Of a stretch of DNA of 25,304 nucleotides, positions 15,539-23,407 are shown in pieces. The position numbers were made by a program, and so were the translations under genes. The stretch is from NCBI GenBank assembly GCA_948788915.1, contig CAQFOZ010000030.1, positions 1 through 25,304 on the forward strand, given 5' to 3'. The notes below the pieces were generated by a model. That model searched no databases, had not been told where the DNA came from, and was given only the letters and a program-made list of their open reading frames with translations. Every line of letters begins with the position of its first letter. Position 1 is the stretch's first letter. The stretch comes from an uncultured Muribaculaceae bacterium (GTDB lineage Bacteria > Bacteroidota > Bacteroidia > Bacteroidales > Muribaculaceae).

Positions 15539-16639
15539 TCAATTTACCGGATAAGATTTTTGCGGCACCTCCCTGTTGTGAGTGTTAAAGATCTTTAAGG
15601 CACCTCTTTTAAACAATTGCCAGTGCTGTTGCTGAGCCTCTGGTATCAAATTCTCTTTATGAGACGGATATACCTTGAAATTGGATATACCTCCGGCAGG
15701 TTTAGCCGAGAAAAGTAGGTCATAGTCTGCATCCCTGAATCTTGCGGTTCCATTTTTGTCACGGCAGATTCTCGCTCTAACCATTGCGCCGCCACGAGTG
15801 TCAGCGGTTTTCATGTTTGATATGAAATTGCCAAGAGAATACACCACTAATATATTTTTGTCATGTTTTTCGCTATGCACCACTTCCATAGGCTGGATTA
15901 CGTGAGGGTGCCCTCCGATTATCATGTCAACACCATTGTCAACAAGAAAATCTGCCAGATCTTTCTGATTTTTATTGGGTAATAATACATATTCTATACC
16001 CCAATGCATGGTGGCTACAATCAGTTCAGCACCGGCTTTTCGGGTGTCAGTTATCTCTTTTGCGATCTTTTCTCTGTCAATAAGGGCAACTTCGATATCA
16101 TCTTGCGGAGGAATTCCGTTTGTGCCATAAGTGTAGTTGAGGAATCCTACTTTTATTCCCTTTATCTCTTTTATGAACGGAACAAGTTCATTTCTGCTTT
16201 TTGCGTTCACATAAGTGCCGATATGGTCTATCTTCAAAGAGTCGAGAGCCTGTATTGTCCTTTTTGCCGCTTTGTCGCGACGGTCGAGACAATGGTTATT
16301 TGCGGTCAGGAACATATCAAATCCAGCATCTTTCAGGGCTACTGCATATGAATCAGGTGCTGAAAAACAGGGATAGCCTGTATAGTCAGGACCACCTCCA
16401 AGAGGAACTTCAAGATTGCAGACGGCATAATCTGCGGCTGTCACTTCCGGTGCTATCAGCGTGAAGCAGTCGGAATAATCGTAATGTTTCCCTTTCCCAA
16501 GTTCCTTTGCCCTGTCAAGCTGAGCCTGATGCTGCATTGCGTCGCCGACGAAAAGTAATTCAGCACAAGTTTCTTTTCCCGAGGCATTTGCTCCGGTGAT
16601 GAATGAAAGAAGACTGAAAAGAAGAAACTTACAGAACAT
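15539..16639 (-). CDS. CapA/PgsA-type metallophosphatase-like secreted protein
   Basis: This is a 366-residue protein with a signal peptide (about 1-19). The motifs are those of the bacterial capsule-synthesis PGA_cap family, which has a calcineurin-like phosphoesterase fold: VGDAM (31-35), CNLEVPL (74-80), ANNHCLD (113-119), MHWGIEY (211-217), GGHPHVIQP (242-250) and YSLGNFIS (267-274). The metal-binding Asp, Asn and His residues are present. The family includes poly-gamma-glutamate synthesis proteins, but no pgsB or pgsC partner is in the window, so polymer synthesis is not supported and the substrate is unknown. Its ATG follows the DUF4270 stop directly (TAAATG), and its own stop is one base before the ABC-F start, implying translational coupling. 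Confidence 0.85.
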   Translation of the reverse strand: MFCKFLLFSLLSFITGANASGKETCAELLFVGDAMQHQAQLDRAKELGKGKHYDYSDCFTLIAPEVTAADYAVCNLEVPLGGGPDYTGYPCFSAPDSYAVALKDAGFDMFLTANNHCLDRRDKAAKRTIQALDSLKIDHIGTYVNAKSRNELVPFIKEIKGIKVGFLNYTYGTNGIPPQDDIEVALIDREKIAKEITDTRKAGAELIVATMHWGIEYVLLPNKNQKDLADFLVDNGVDMIIGGHPHVIQPMEVVHSEKHDKNILVVYSLGNFISNMKTADTRGGAMVRARICRDKNGTARFRDADYDLLFSAKPAGGISNFKVYPSHKENLIPEAQQQHWQLFKRGALKIFNTHNREVPQKSYPVN

Positions 16640-18079
16640 TTATTCGATCACTTGTCGTGAGAATGTGAAATATATCTTTGCTTTTTCGGTTTCAAGATTT
16701 GTAATTGTCGGGCGGCCAATATATGGTGCGCAACGTGTGACGTATGTGGTAGATGAATTGTATCCGTCCACAGTCTCAGAGTCAACGATTACAGGAACAA
16801 AAGTAAATTCTGTTTCTGAATCTTCAATTTTTTCTCCTTTGCGGTATTTTTCCAGTAATTCAAGGAAATAGGCTCTCATGCCACTAAAGAAGTAGCTATT
16901 TTTATCCTTATTGTATTCCGCATAAAATGATGTTTTCCCGTCTGGAACCTTATTGAGGTTAAAAAACTCATCTTTTTTGTCAGACCGAACCATAAGCATG
17001 TATGGTGCAACCGAAATATCGTAATCGTTTTTAACCTCTTCTGCGGGCATCTCAAAATTGAGTAGCGAGACTACGGACATCTTGTCAAGGTTGGCAAGAT
17101 ACCGGTCAATCAGATCCTGGACAGGAAATTTGAATTTTACGGAGTACCCTCCCGGAGTGGTTATGATTGATTTTCCTTCGTTTACAAGATTCGTGATATA
17201 GTCTGAGACTTTGTAGGTTATGATATTGGATGACAATACTTCAGGCTGGGAAGAGAAAAGGCATATCGAGTCGCGTGCTATTGTAGGCACATACTCATAT
17301 TCGTCATCCGTCCCTTCTTTCTTAGTATAAACCTGCTTGGTATAGTGCCAATAAGTATATACGTACAAAGATGAAATAAGCCCGACACATCCGTTGCCGA
17401 AGTTTTGTTCAACATATATACCCGGGAATATTTTATTGAAACTTGAAGGCCATTGGAATACTTTTGACTGTTCCGGGTCTCGGTACATATTGAATGCCTT
17501 AACAGCCAAGTCTTTGCCTAAATTGACAGGGATGTTGATATAGTTTCCGGCTTCCTTGAACATAGAGTCGTTTTTTGCGATAGCCGAAAGGGTATAGCTC
17601 TTTATTCCCATTGGATTACTCGAATCGTAATAGCCTTTGGGATCGAAATTATTATCAATCTTGGATGGAAGTTGCTTGGTGAGTTTATAGACTTTAAGCT
17701 GTTGGGGTGACAGTGAATCTCCTGTCAGGGATCCTCTCGGAACAATAAGGCACATTCGCATGGAGTCTACATCGTTGGCTGTGATGGAATCCGGAATGTT
17801 CATTTTTGTAGAACTCAGGAGTTCGCTGACAAATGAGCAGTTCAGACTTCCGTATTCCGGCACGTTAAGTCTGCCAAGTAGCTTGGATTGTGTCCGGGCG
17901 TCAAAAGAATTTTCTACAATGGTCTGCGCATCTATATTTGTAACAAGAGTGTCGGCTGTAATTGTAACTTCACCGTTTACAAGAGAGCCACCGATAGTGC
18001 TGACATTGTCTTCACATGATGCCATGAATATTGCCGGCAACGCTACGGAAAAAATTTTAAAAAGTCTGGAAAGAGTCAT
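16640..18079 (-). CDS. DUF4270 family lipoprotein
   Basis: This is a 479-residue protein when read from the ATG at 18079. A TTG two codons upstream (18085) would overlap the stop of the preceding gene. I prefer the ATG because it gives a compact lipoprotein signal, MTLSRLFKIFSVALPAIFMASC, with Cys22 as the lipidated residue. The mature part begins EDNVSTIGGSL and fits the Bacteroidota DUF4270 family (about 450-550 residues), whose function is not known. The ATG lies two bases after the glycogen-synthase-like stop, and the TAA abuts the CapA-type ATG. This pairing with the short GT5-like gene is, as I recall, common in Bacteroidales. An envelope role is inferred. Confidence 0.82.
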   Translation of the reverse strand: MTLSRLFKIFSVALPAIFMASCEDNVSTIGGSLVNGEVTITADTLVTNIDAQTIVENSFDARTQSKLLGRLNVPEYGSLNCSFVSELLSSTKMNIPDSITANDVDSMRMCLIVPRGSLTGDSLSPQQLKVYKLTKQLPSKIDNNFDPKGYYDSSNPMGIKSYTLSAIAKNDSMFKEAGNYINIPVNLGKDLAVKAFNMYRDPEQSKVFQWPSSFNKIFPGIYVEQNFGNGCVGLISSLYVYTYWHYTKQVYTKKEGTDDEYEYVPTIARDSICLFSSQPEVLSSNIITYKVSDYITNLVNEGKSIITTPGGYSVKFKFPVQDLIDRYLANLDKMSVVSLLNFEMPAEEVKNDYDISVAPYMLMVRSDKKDEFFNLNKVPDGKTSFYAEYNKDKNSYFFSGMRAYFLELLEKYRKGEKIEDSETEFTFVPVIVDSETVDGYNSSTTYVTRCAPYIGRPTITNLETEKAKIYFTFSRQVIE

Positions 18080-18081
18080 AT

Positions 18082-18894
18082 TCAAGCCAATAAAGATTGG
18101 TAAAATTCGTGATATTTATCTGCATTATCTTCTTCCGGATTCAAGATAAGAACAGGAAGATTGGCGGATTTTGCATACTCAAGTAACTCTGGATCCGGTG
18201 TGTGGTTGTTGAAAACAACCGCGTCTGCATTTGATATGCCGATTTTGTGAAGCATTGTGATATCTACCGGTATATTTCTGAATGCTTCAAGATCTTTGGG
18301 GTTGATACCATCTTCCTCCATTTTTCTCAGCATCTCAGTGTCGAGTGGGGCAATGGGAGCCTCATCAAGCAGAGAATAAATAATCTTTGTGTTAGTGAAA
18401 GATTCACTGTCAGAGAAACGTTTCTTTACATATAAAGGGACAAGAGATCCGATCCAACCGGACACTTGCATCACAGCAGGTTCCCATTGTAGCTTGCGTG
18501 CTGTTTCGGCAGTGGTGCGTGAGAAAAAGATTATTCGTTCATCATTGTCTTCACGGTTTGAACCCACAGCATCGACATCCGAGTCCAGTTTCTGGAAATA
18601 GTCGTCGTTATCAATAAAGTACACTTGAATTCTAGATGGTTGTAAAGACGCAACTTTTACAATCAGAGGATGGTCGGTGTCGTTTATGCAGACATTCAGC
18701 CCGCTCAGACGTATCACCTCATGCAACTGATTTCTGCGTTCGTTTACATTGCCGAAATCCGGCATAAAAGTGCGCACCTCATATTTTTTTGAATGCATAG
18801 CTGTGGGCAAGGATTTGCCAAGCCTTGAGATTTCTGTTGCCGGGAGATATGGGGCTATTTCTGGAGAGACGTAAAGTAATCGTTGTTTGGCCAT
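18082..18894 (-). CDS. Truncated GT5 'glycogen/starch synthase' protein
   Basis: This is a 270-residue protein resembling only the N-terminal Rossmann half of glycogen synthase (GT5). It begins RLLYVSPEIAPYLPATEISRLGKSLP and includes FMPDFGNVNERRNQLHEVIRLSG (43-65). Bacteroidales carry a well-known family of this length annotated as glycogen/starch synthase. The KxGG loop that binds ADP-glucose in real GlgA is replaced by LPAT (17-20), the segment corresponding to HxHDW reads QVSGW (143-147), and the C-terminal GT-B domain is absent. Catalysis is therefore unlikely, and a regulatory or scaffold role is inferred. It is the first gene of a four-gene run. A TAACTTTG box lies 43 nt upstream. It lies near panC, as in Bacteroides from memory, but here ffh lies between and all genes point the same way. 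Confidence 0.82.
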   Translation of the reverse strand: MAKQRLLYVSPEIAPYLPATEISRLGKSLPTAMHSKKYEVRTFMPDFGNVNERRNQLHEVIRLSGLNVCINDTDHPLIVKVASLQPSRIQVYFIDNDDYFQKLDSDVDAVGSNREDNDERIIFFSRTTAETARKLQWEPAVMQVSGWIGSLVPLYVKKRFSDSESFTNTKIIYSLLDEAPIAPLDTEMLRKMEEDGINPKDLEAFRNIPVDITMLHKIGISNADAVVFNNHTPDPELLEYAKSANLPVLILNPEEDNADKYHEFYQSLLA

Positions 18895-18937
18895 AAAAAT
18901 TCCTTTTCTTACCGAAAAATGAGCACGGTTCGATTTG

Positions 18938-18945
18938 CAAAGTTA
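18938..18945 (-). promoter_or_regulatory. -7 promoter box for the GT5-like operon
   Basis: On the minus strand this reads TAACTTTG, identical to the box upstream of the KilA-N gene, and is followed by CA in both. It lies 43 nt before the start at 18894. The remainder of 18946-19088 is AT-rich and holds one copy of the 13-mer repeat. Confidence 0.5.
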
Positions 18946-19013
18946 ATAATTTTTTTTGAGATAGAAGCTATTTGATTTTCAGAGAGGGCTCAGATTTAAG
19001 TGATTTTAAGATT

Positions 19014-19026
19014 TTAAGAAACTGTT
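19014..19026 (+). repeat. 13-mer TTAAGAAACTGTT, copy 3
   Basis: Identical to 212-224 and 1080-1092. It lies 120 nt upstream of the GT5-like start, much like copy 1, which is 125 nt upstream of the KilA-N start in the same relative orientation. Confidence 0.5.
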
Positions 19027-19088
19027 AAATAAGTTTTAACTATGAAGGTGCTTATCTTACTTTTATGCGAACATGAATTTGCAGAAAT

Positions 19089-19126
19089 AAGATTGGGCTC
19101 CATGCACAAACATGAAGCCCAATCTT
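19089..19126. terminator. Terminator hairpin after ffh
   Basis: AAGATTGGGCT (19089-19099) pairs with AGCCCAATCTT (19116-19126). After one mismatch, CATG pairs with CATG around a CACAAA loop. It lies about 60 nt after the ffh stop on the minus strand. A smaller tctgcc/ggcaga stem (19153-19175) comes directly after the stop. Confidence 0.7.
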
Positions 19127-19184
19127 AAAGTGTTTTTACTTTTAATGGTTATTCTGCCGGATCTTGTCAGGCAGAGATAATAGT

Positions 19185-20525
19185 TTAAAATCGCCTTCCC
19201 GATTGTTTCATCTGTCGCATCATTTTCATAGGATTTTTCATGGATGTGGCCATTTTCATCATCTTGCGGGTGTCTTCAAACTGTTTGAGGAGTTTGTTTA
19301 CTTCTTGCAATGATGTGCCGGAGCCTTTGGCTATACGCTGCCGGCGTGTGCCTTTGATTATGTCCGGGTTGTGGCGCTCATATGGAGTCATGGATTGTAT
19401 AATTGCTTCAATACCCTTGAACGCGTCGTTGTCAATATCGATATCTTTTATTGCCTTTCCAACCCCCGGGATCATGGCAGCAAGATCTTTGATGTTACCC
19501 ATCTTTTTTATCTGCTGGATCTGATTAAGGAAGTCATCAAAATCAAATTTGTTCTTACGAATCTTTTCCTGCAGGCGTTCTGCTTCTTTTTGGTCGTAGA
19601 CTTCCTGTGCACGTTTTGCCAGTTCCACAATGTCTCCCATTCCAAGGATGCGGCTTGCCATACCTTCCGGATTAAACTCCTGGATATCTTCCAGTTTTTC
19701 TCCGGTTCCGATGTATTTTATCGGCTTATTGACAACTGTTCTGATAGAGAGCGCGGCTCCACCACGTGTGTCTCCGTCGAGTTTAGTGAGTACAACTCCG
19801 TCGAAATCGAGTCTGTCATTGAATGCTTTGGCGGTGTTGACGGCATCCTGACCTGTCATTGAGTCTACTACGAAAAGAGTCTCCTGTGGATTGACAGCTT
19901 TTTTGATTCTTTCGATCTCGTCCATCATCTGTTCGTCTATTGCCAGACGTCCGGCTGTGTCAACAATGACAAGATCGTAATGTTTTGCCTTTGCCTCGGC
20001 AATGGCATTCAATGCAATAGATACGGGATCCTTGCTGTCTTCCTCGGTGTAGACGGGAACATCAATGCTTTGCGCAAGAACTCTCAATTGCTCGCGGGCA
20101 GCAGGACGATATACATCGGCTCCGACAAGAAGCGGGCGCTTCCCCTTGGATGATTTCAGCTTTTTTGCAAGTTTGCCGGCGAATGTGGTTTTACCTGCAC
20201 CCTGGAGCCCGGACATTAGGATTACCGCAGGATTTCCTGAAATGTTAAGAGGAGCCTCTTCTCCACCCATCAATGCTGTTAATTCATCATGAACAATCTT
20301 CACCATCAGCTCTTTAGGCTTCAGGGCGTTGATTACATTTTGCCCCATAGCTTTCTGCTTGACAGTGTCGGTGAAAGTTTTGGCTACTTTATAGTTAACA
20401 TCGGCGTCAAGTAAAGCGCGGCGAACATCCTTGAGAGTTTCGGCAACGTTGATTTCAGTGATTCTGCCTTCGCCTTTGAGTATTTTAAAGGAACGTTCGA
20501 GACGATCTGATAAATTTTTAAACAT
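19185..20525 (-). CDS. ffh: Signal recognition particle GTPase Ffh
   Basis: This is a 446-residue protein of normal family length. It has the N helical domain (about 1-85), a GTPase domain with P-loop GLQGAGKTT (106-114), DTAGR (189-193) and TKLDG (247-251), and the methionine-rich M domain (about 300-446), ending MKNPMKMMRQMKQSGRRF, which binds 4.5S RNA and signal sequences. With FtsY it delivers nascent membrane and secreted proteins to the translocon. It follows panD by 60 nt with no visible terminator between, so it may be partly co-transcribed with panCD. Start: ATG giving the canonical MFKNLSDRL opening. Confidence 0.97.
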   Translation of the reverse strand: MFKNLSDRLERSFKILKGEGRITEINVAETLKDVRRALLDADVNYKVAKTFTDTVKQKAMGQNVINALKPKELMVKIVHDELTALMGGEEAPLNISGNPAVILMSGLQGAGKTTFAGKLAKKLKSSKGKRPLLVGADVYRPAAREQLRVLAQSIDVPVYTEEDSKDPVSIALNAIAEAKAKHYDLVIVDTAGRLAIDEQMMDEIERIKKAVNPQETLFVVDSMTGQDAVNTAKAFNDRLDFDGVVLTKLDGDTRGGAALSIRTVVNKPIKYIGTGEKLEDIQEFNPEGMASRILGMGDIVELAKRAQEVYDQKEAERLQEKIRKNKFDFDDFLNQIQQIKKMGNIKDLAAMIPGVGKAIKDIDIDNDAFKGIEAIIQSMTPYERHNPDIIKGTRRQRIAKGSGTSLQEVNKLLKQFEDTRKMMKMATSMKNPMKMMRQMKQSGRRF

Positions 20526-20585
20526 TTTGATATCTGTGGTGTCCGTGGCTCAGGGAGAGCATTGGATTGTGTTATTGGTTATAGG

Positions 20586-20933
20586 TTATAATTTGTTTGT
20601 TTTTGTGTCCGGAAATATTACAGTAGGTTTCCAGTCGGACGCCTCCTCAGGAGTCATATGGGCGTATGTCATGATTATTATCACGTCTCCCGGCTGAGCT
20701 TTCCGTGCGGCGGCACCATTTAGGCATATTACTCCGCTCCCCGGTTCACCTGCTATTACGTATGTGTCAAAGCGTTCACCATTGTTGTTGTTAACAATCC
20801 AGACGCGTTGTCCAGGAAGAATACCGGCGGCTTCAAGCAGTAGGGAATCTATTGTGATACTTCCTATATAATTAAGATTCGCTTCGGTCACTGTGACTCT
20901 GTGAATCTTAGACTTCATCATTTCTATAAACAT
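20586..20933 (-). CDS. panD: Aspartate 1-decarboxylase
   Basis: This is a 115-residue pyruvoyl-dependent enzyme that converts L-aspartate to beta-alanine for pantothenate and CoA synthesis. The proenzyme opens MFIEMMKSKIHRVTVTEANL. The self-cleavage site is Gly24-Ser25 in NYIGSITID, with Ser25 becoming the pyruvoyl group. Lys9, Arg54, Thr57, Tyr58 and Asn72 are at the expected places. It starts 11 nt after the panC stop, so the two form an operon, and the product beta-alanine is the substrate of PanC. Confidence 0.97.
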   Translation of the reverse strand: MFIEMMKSKIHRVTVTEANLNYIGSITIDSLLLEAAGILPGQRVWIVNNNNGERFDTYVIAGEPGSGVICLNGAAARKAQPGDVIIIMTYAHMTPEEASDWKPTVIFPDTKTNKL

Positions 20934-20944
20934 ATTGCAACTTC

Positions 20945-21808
20945 TTAAAGATTGTTTTTATATGTTATGTTGTCTATCAGCCTTACATTTCCGCAATACA
21001 CTGTTATACACCCGACAATCCACGGACTTTCTTCCCATTCTTCTACAGGCAGAAGTGTGCAGGCATCAACTATTTCAAAATATTCAACTTTCATGCCCGG
21101 GATTGCATCGATGCTTTCCACAACGGTGTCATGTGTGGCACGGACACTGTGATCTTTTGAGTATTTAACACTATAAGACAAAGCTTTGTATATTTCCGGA
21201 GCGATTTTACGTTGATCATCGGAGAGCAGTGCATTACGACTTGATAGCGCAAGTCCGTCATCGGCTCTTTTTATAGGACATGCCACTATGTCAACATCTA
21301 TTCCCTCGCTTTTGATCATATTGCGTATAACGGCAATCTGCTGGAAGTCTTTCTCTCCGAAATAAGCTCTTGTCGGAGAGCATAAGCGGAACAAAATGCT
21401 TACTACTTGTGCAACTCCCTGAAAATGTCCGGGGCGGAATTTGCCCTCCATCACTTCGGCTGCTTCTCCGAGTTCAAATTCATGTCTGGGTTGTGCTTCA
21501 GGACCTCCCGGGTATATCTCTTCAACAGAGGGTGCGAATACTGCCGAGACCCCGGCTTCCGCGAGGAGCTTGAAATCATCCTCTTCTTTACGGGGATATG
21601 TTGCCAGATCGGTAGGGTTATTGAATTGAGTAGGGTTTACAAACACACTTGCGATTACGCAATCATTTTCTTTGACAGCACGTTTGACCAGCGACAAATG
21701 TCCGTCGTGCAACGCTCCCATTGTGGGGACCAAGCCTATTGAATGACCGGTTTCTTTCTGATGACCTACAAAATCGAGGAGCTCAGCGACCTTTCTGATA
21801 ATGATCAT
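20945..21808 (-). CDS. panC: Pantothenate synthetase
   Basis: This is a 287-residue enzyme that joins pantoate and beta-alanine using ATP to make pantothenate in the cytosol. The nucleotide-binding HxGH motif is HDGH (34-37) in LVPTMGALHDGH. FVNPTQFN (56-63), YFGEKDFQQ and the SSRNALL loop, all typical of PanC, are present. The length is normal. It is first in a panC-panD unit with a -7 box 28 nt upstream. panB is not in the window. Confidence 0.97.
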   Translation of the reverse strand: MIIIRKVAELLDFVGHQKETGHSIGLVPTMGALHDGHLSLVKRAVKENDCVIASVFVNPTQFNNPTDLATYPRKEEDDFKLLAEAGVSAVFAPSVEEIYPGGPEAQPRHEFELGEAAEVMEGKFRPGHFQGVAQVVSILFRLCSPTRAYFGEKDFQQIAVIRNMIKSEGIDVDIVACPIKRADDGLALSSRNALLSDDQRKIAPEIYKALSYSVKYSKDHSVRATHDTVVESIDAIPGMKVEYFEIVDACTLLPVEEWEESPWIVGCITVYCGNVRLIDNITYKNNL

Positions 21809-21836
21809 TTCTTATTGACAATGTTGATTCAATCTG

Positions 21837-21844
21837 CAAAATTA
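21837..21844 (-). promoter_or_regulatory. -7 promoter box for panC-panD
   Basis: On the minus strand this reads TAATTTTG (TAnnTTTG), 28 nt before the panC start. TTTG-like words lie upstream, but not at the ideal 19-21 nt spacing. Confidence 0.45.
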
Positions 21845-21892
21845 ATCAAAATATCAAAACAATACTTCTTTTTCTTAGAAATAAGGGTAAAA

Positions 21893-21939
21893 TAAGAAGT
21901 TGTTTAAAAATGAAAGTTCATTTTTTTAACAACTTCTTA
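21893..21939. terminator. Terminator hairpin after the DUF5723 gene
   Basis: TAAGAAGTTGTT (21893-21904) pairs perfectly with AACAACTTCTTA (21928-21939), and the stem continues inward with A/T pairs. On the minus strand it follows the DUF5723 stop by about 58 nt and is followed by TTTTACCC. Confidence 0.7.
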
Positions 21940-21997
21940 ATATTATATATAGGGCATTTATTCTTTCTTAGAGGTGATTAGAATTAAACCTATGTCC

Positions 21998-23386
21998 TTA
22001 AAATGGGAAATTTATGCCGAAATTGAGGGTGCCGTTTGAATTGAGAGGAACAAACTGCTTGCAAACCTTACCGATTGTTCTGTCCATGCCCAGGAATAGA
22101 TTGAAACCGGTGGTGTGCAAATTTAGCAACCATCCGAACCCGACACCGAACGTTCCGGCTTCCATGTTGATGTCAGCGGAGAAGCATTTTACAGGAGCTA
22201 TGTTGGCCGACAAACGGAATTGGGTCCATGTGAAATCTCCGTTTATTCTGGTGGAATTAAGCAATCCGAAATGTAATTTCCGATAATATGGGAGCTCATA
22301 GTTTATACCAAAGTTCAGAGTAGTGGCTAATGTTGTTGTATGTGAACTCTTTTCACCCATGTCTTTAAGCTGGTATAGTTTGGCGGCATTGTCTTTTAAG
22401 TTTTTAAACTCATTTTTAAAAGCATTGTCCGCATCTTCGTTAGTAGAGAATGTATATGCGTCAGTAGATATGGTCTGAGTGCCGTCTGTTGAAGCCCATT
22501 GTGTTTTGCCCCAAGCCATGAAACCGAGATCGAGAGCAGCTATAGAGAATTTAAAGTCGCGCCATTTGTATTCGGCTCCAAGGTCTACCCCGAACCCGGT
22601 GCCGTTTAGCCCGAATCCGTCGATGTTGCCGCCTGATACGTATTCACGCGGAGCTTCGCCATTGGATCCTTCCGGATGATATATGTCTGTATCGTATTTG
22701 AAACCGGTGATAGAGGCGTATATGTCTGCATTAGTTTTGGCAGTCCAGGCATCTTTGCCAAGTGTCAGATCCGCTTCATGCAGTCTCATGTCAAGGTTTC
22801 CGATTCCCAACAGAAGTTTTGCTGTGGCACCGATCCGCAATCCAGGCACCTGTTTTATGTCGTGGGAATGGTTGAGTGCGATAGATGCGTAACCGGTTAC
22901 TTTTGCATTCAGGTTGCGTATATCGTAGGTCTTGTTTGTAACGCCCTCTTTTGCCAGGGAAAAGAATGCTTTTGGAAGAGATGCGTTCAGATCAAGAGTG
23001 GTTCCAATAGATATTGTGTTGTAGCCTCCGAAAGCTTTAAAGCCCACAGACAGAATGTCAATCTTATCGGTAGTGCCGATAGTGTTCCTGTCTGAGAATT
23101 TGCTCATTGCTTCGGCAACTCCCACTTTAGGGTTGGTGAACAAAGAAGTTCTTCCGTCAACATTGTACAACAGGCTGTTCAGGTGAAGGTTTCCCCTGAA
23201 AGCCACATTTAGGTTTCCCAGTACAGGGAAAGATACAAACCCTTTTTCATTCCCAAACGCGGGGTTCATTTCATAACGGTATGTATAATTGTCGAGGAAA
23301 TATCCTGAATATGTGTTTTGTGCGGACAGAGTCTGATATGCCGCAATCAATGAGGTTAGTATGAGAAGTTTCTTAATTGTTTTCAT
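21998..23386 (-). CDS. DUF5723 family outer-membrane beta-barrel protein
   Basis: This is a 462-residue protein with a signal peptide ending near LSAQ (about 22). It contains YRYEMNPAFGNEKGFVSFPVLGNLN (36-60), the 'NPAF...' opening typical of Bacteroidota barrel families related to PorP/PorV-like and DUF5723 proteins. It has many alternating beta strands (GFGVDLGAEYKWRDFKFSIAALDLGF) and ends on aromatic Phe (NFGINFPF), as expected for insertion into the outer membrane. The function of DUF5723 is not known. It follows a lipoprotein gene by 21 nt, so the two probably form an operon and may act together. Confidence 0.8.
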   Translation of the reverse strand: MKTIKKLLILTSLIAAYQTLSAQNTYSGYFLDNYTYRYEMNPAFGNEKGFVSFPVLGNLNVAFRGNLHLNSLLYNVDGRTSLFTNPKVGVAEAMSKFSDRNTIGTTDKIDILSVGFKAFGGYNTISIGTTLDLNASLPKAFFSLAKEGVTNKTYDIRNLNAKVTGYASIALNHSHDIKQVPGLRIGATAKLLLGIGNLDMRLHEADLTLGKDAWTAKTNADIYASITGFKYDTDIYHPEGSNGEAPREYVSGGNIDGFGLNGTGFGVDLGAEYKWRDFKFSIAALDLGFMAWGKTQWASTDGTQTISTDAYTFSTNEDADNAFKNEFKNLKDNAAKLYQLKDMGEKSSHTTTLATTLNFGINYELPYYRKLHFGLLNSTRINGDFTWTQFRLSANIAPVKCFSADINMEAGTFGVGFGWLLNLHTTGFNLFLGMDRTIGKVCKQFVPLNSNGTLNFGINFPF

Positions 23387-23407
23387 TTCACGAGATTGTT
23401 TGCGGGT

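Noticed and set aside
15539..16639. CapA-type gene as part of a poly-gamma-glutamate capsule operon
   Set aside because: No pgsB, pgsC or other ligase genes are present; the neighbours are a DUF4270 lipoprotein and an ABC-F ATPase.
18080..18085. TTG at 18085 as the start of the DUF4270 gene
   Set aside because: It overlaps the stop of the preceding gene. The ATG at 18079, two codons later, gives a proper lipoprotein signal, so the extra codons are unlikely to be used.
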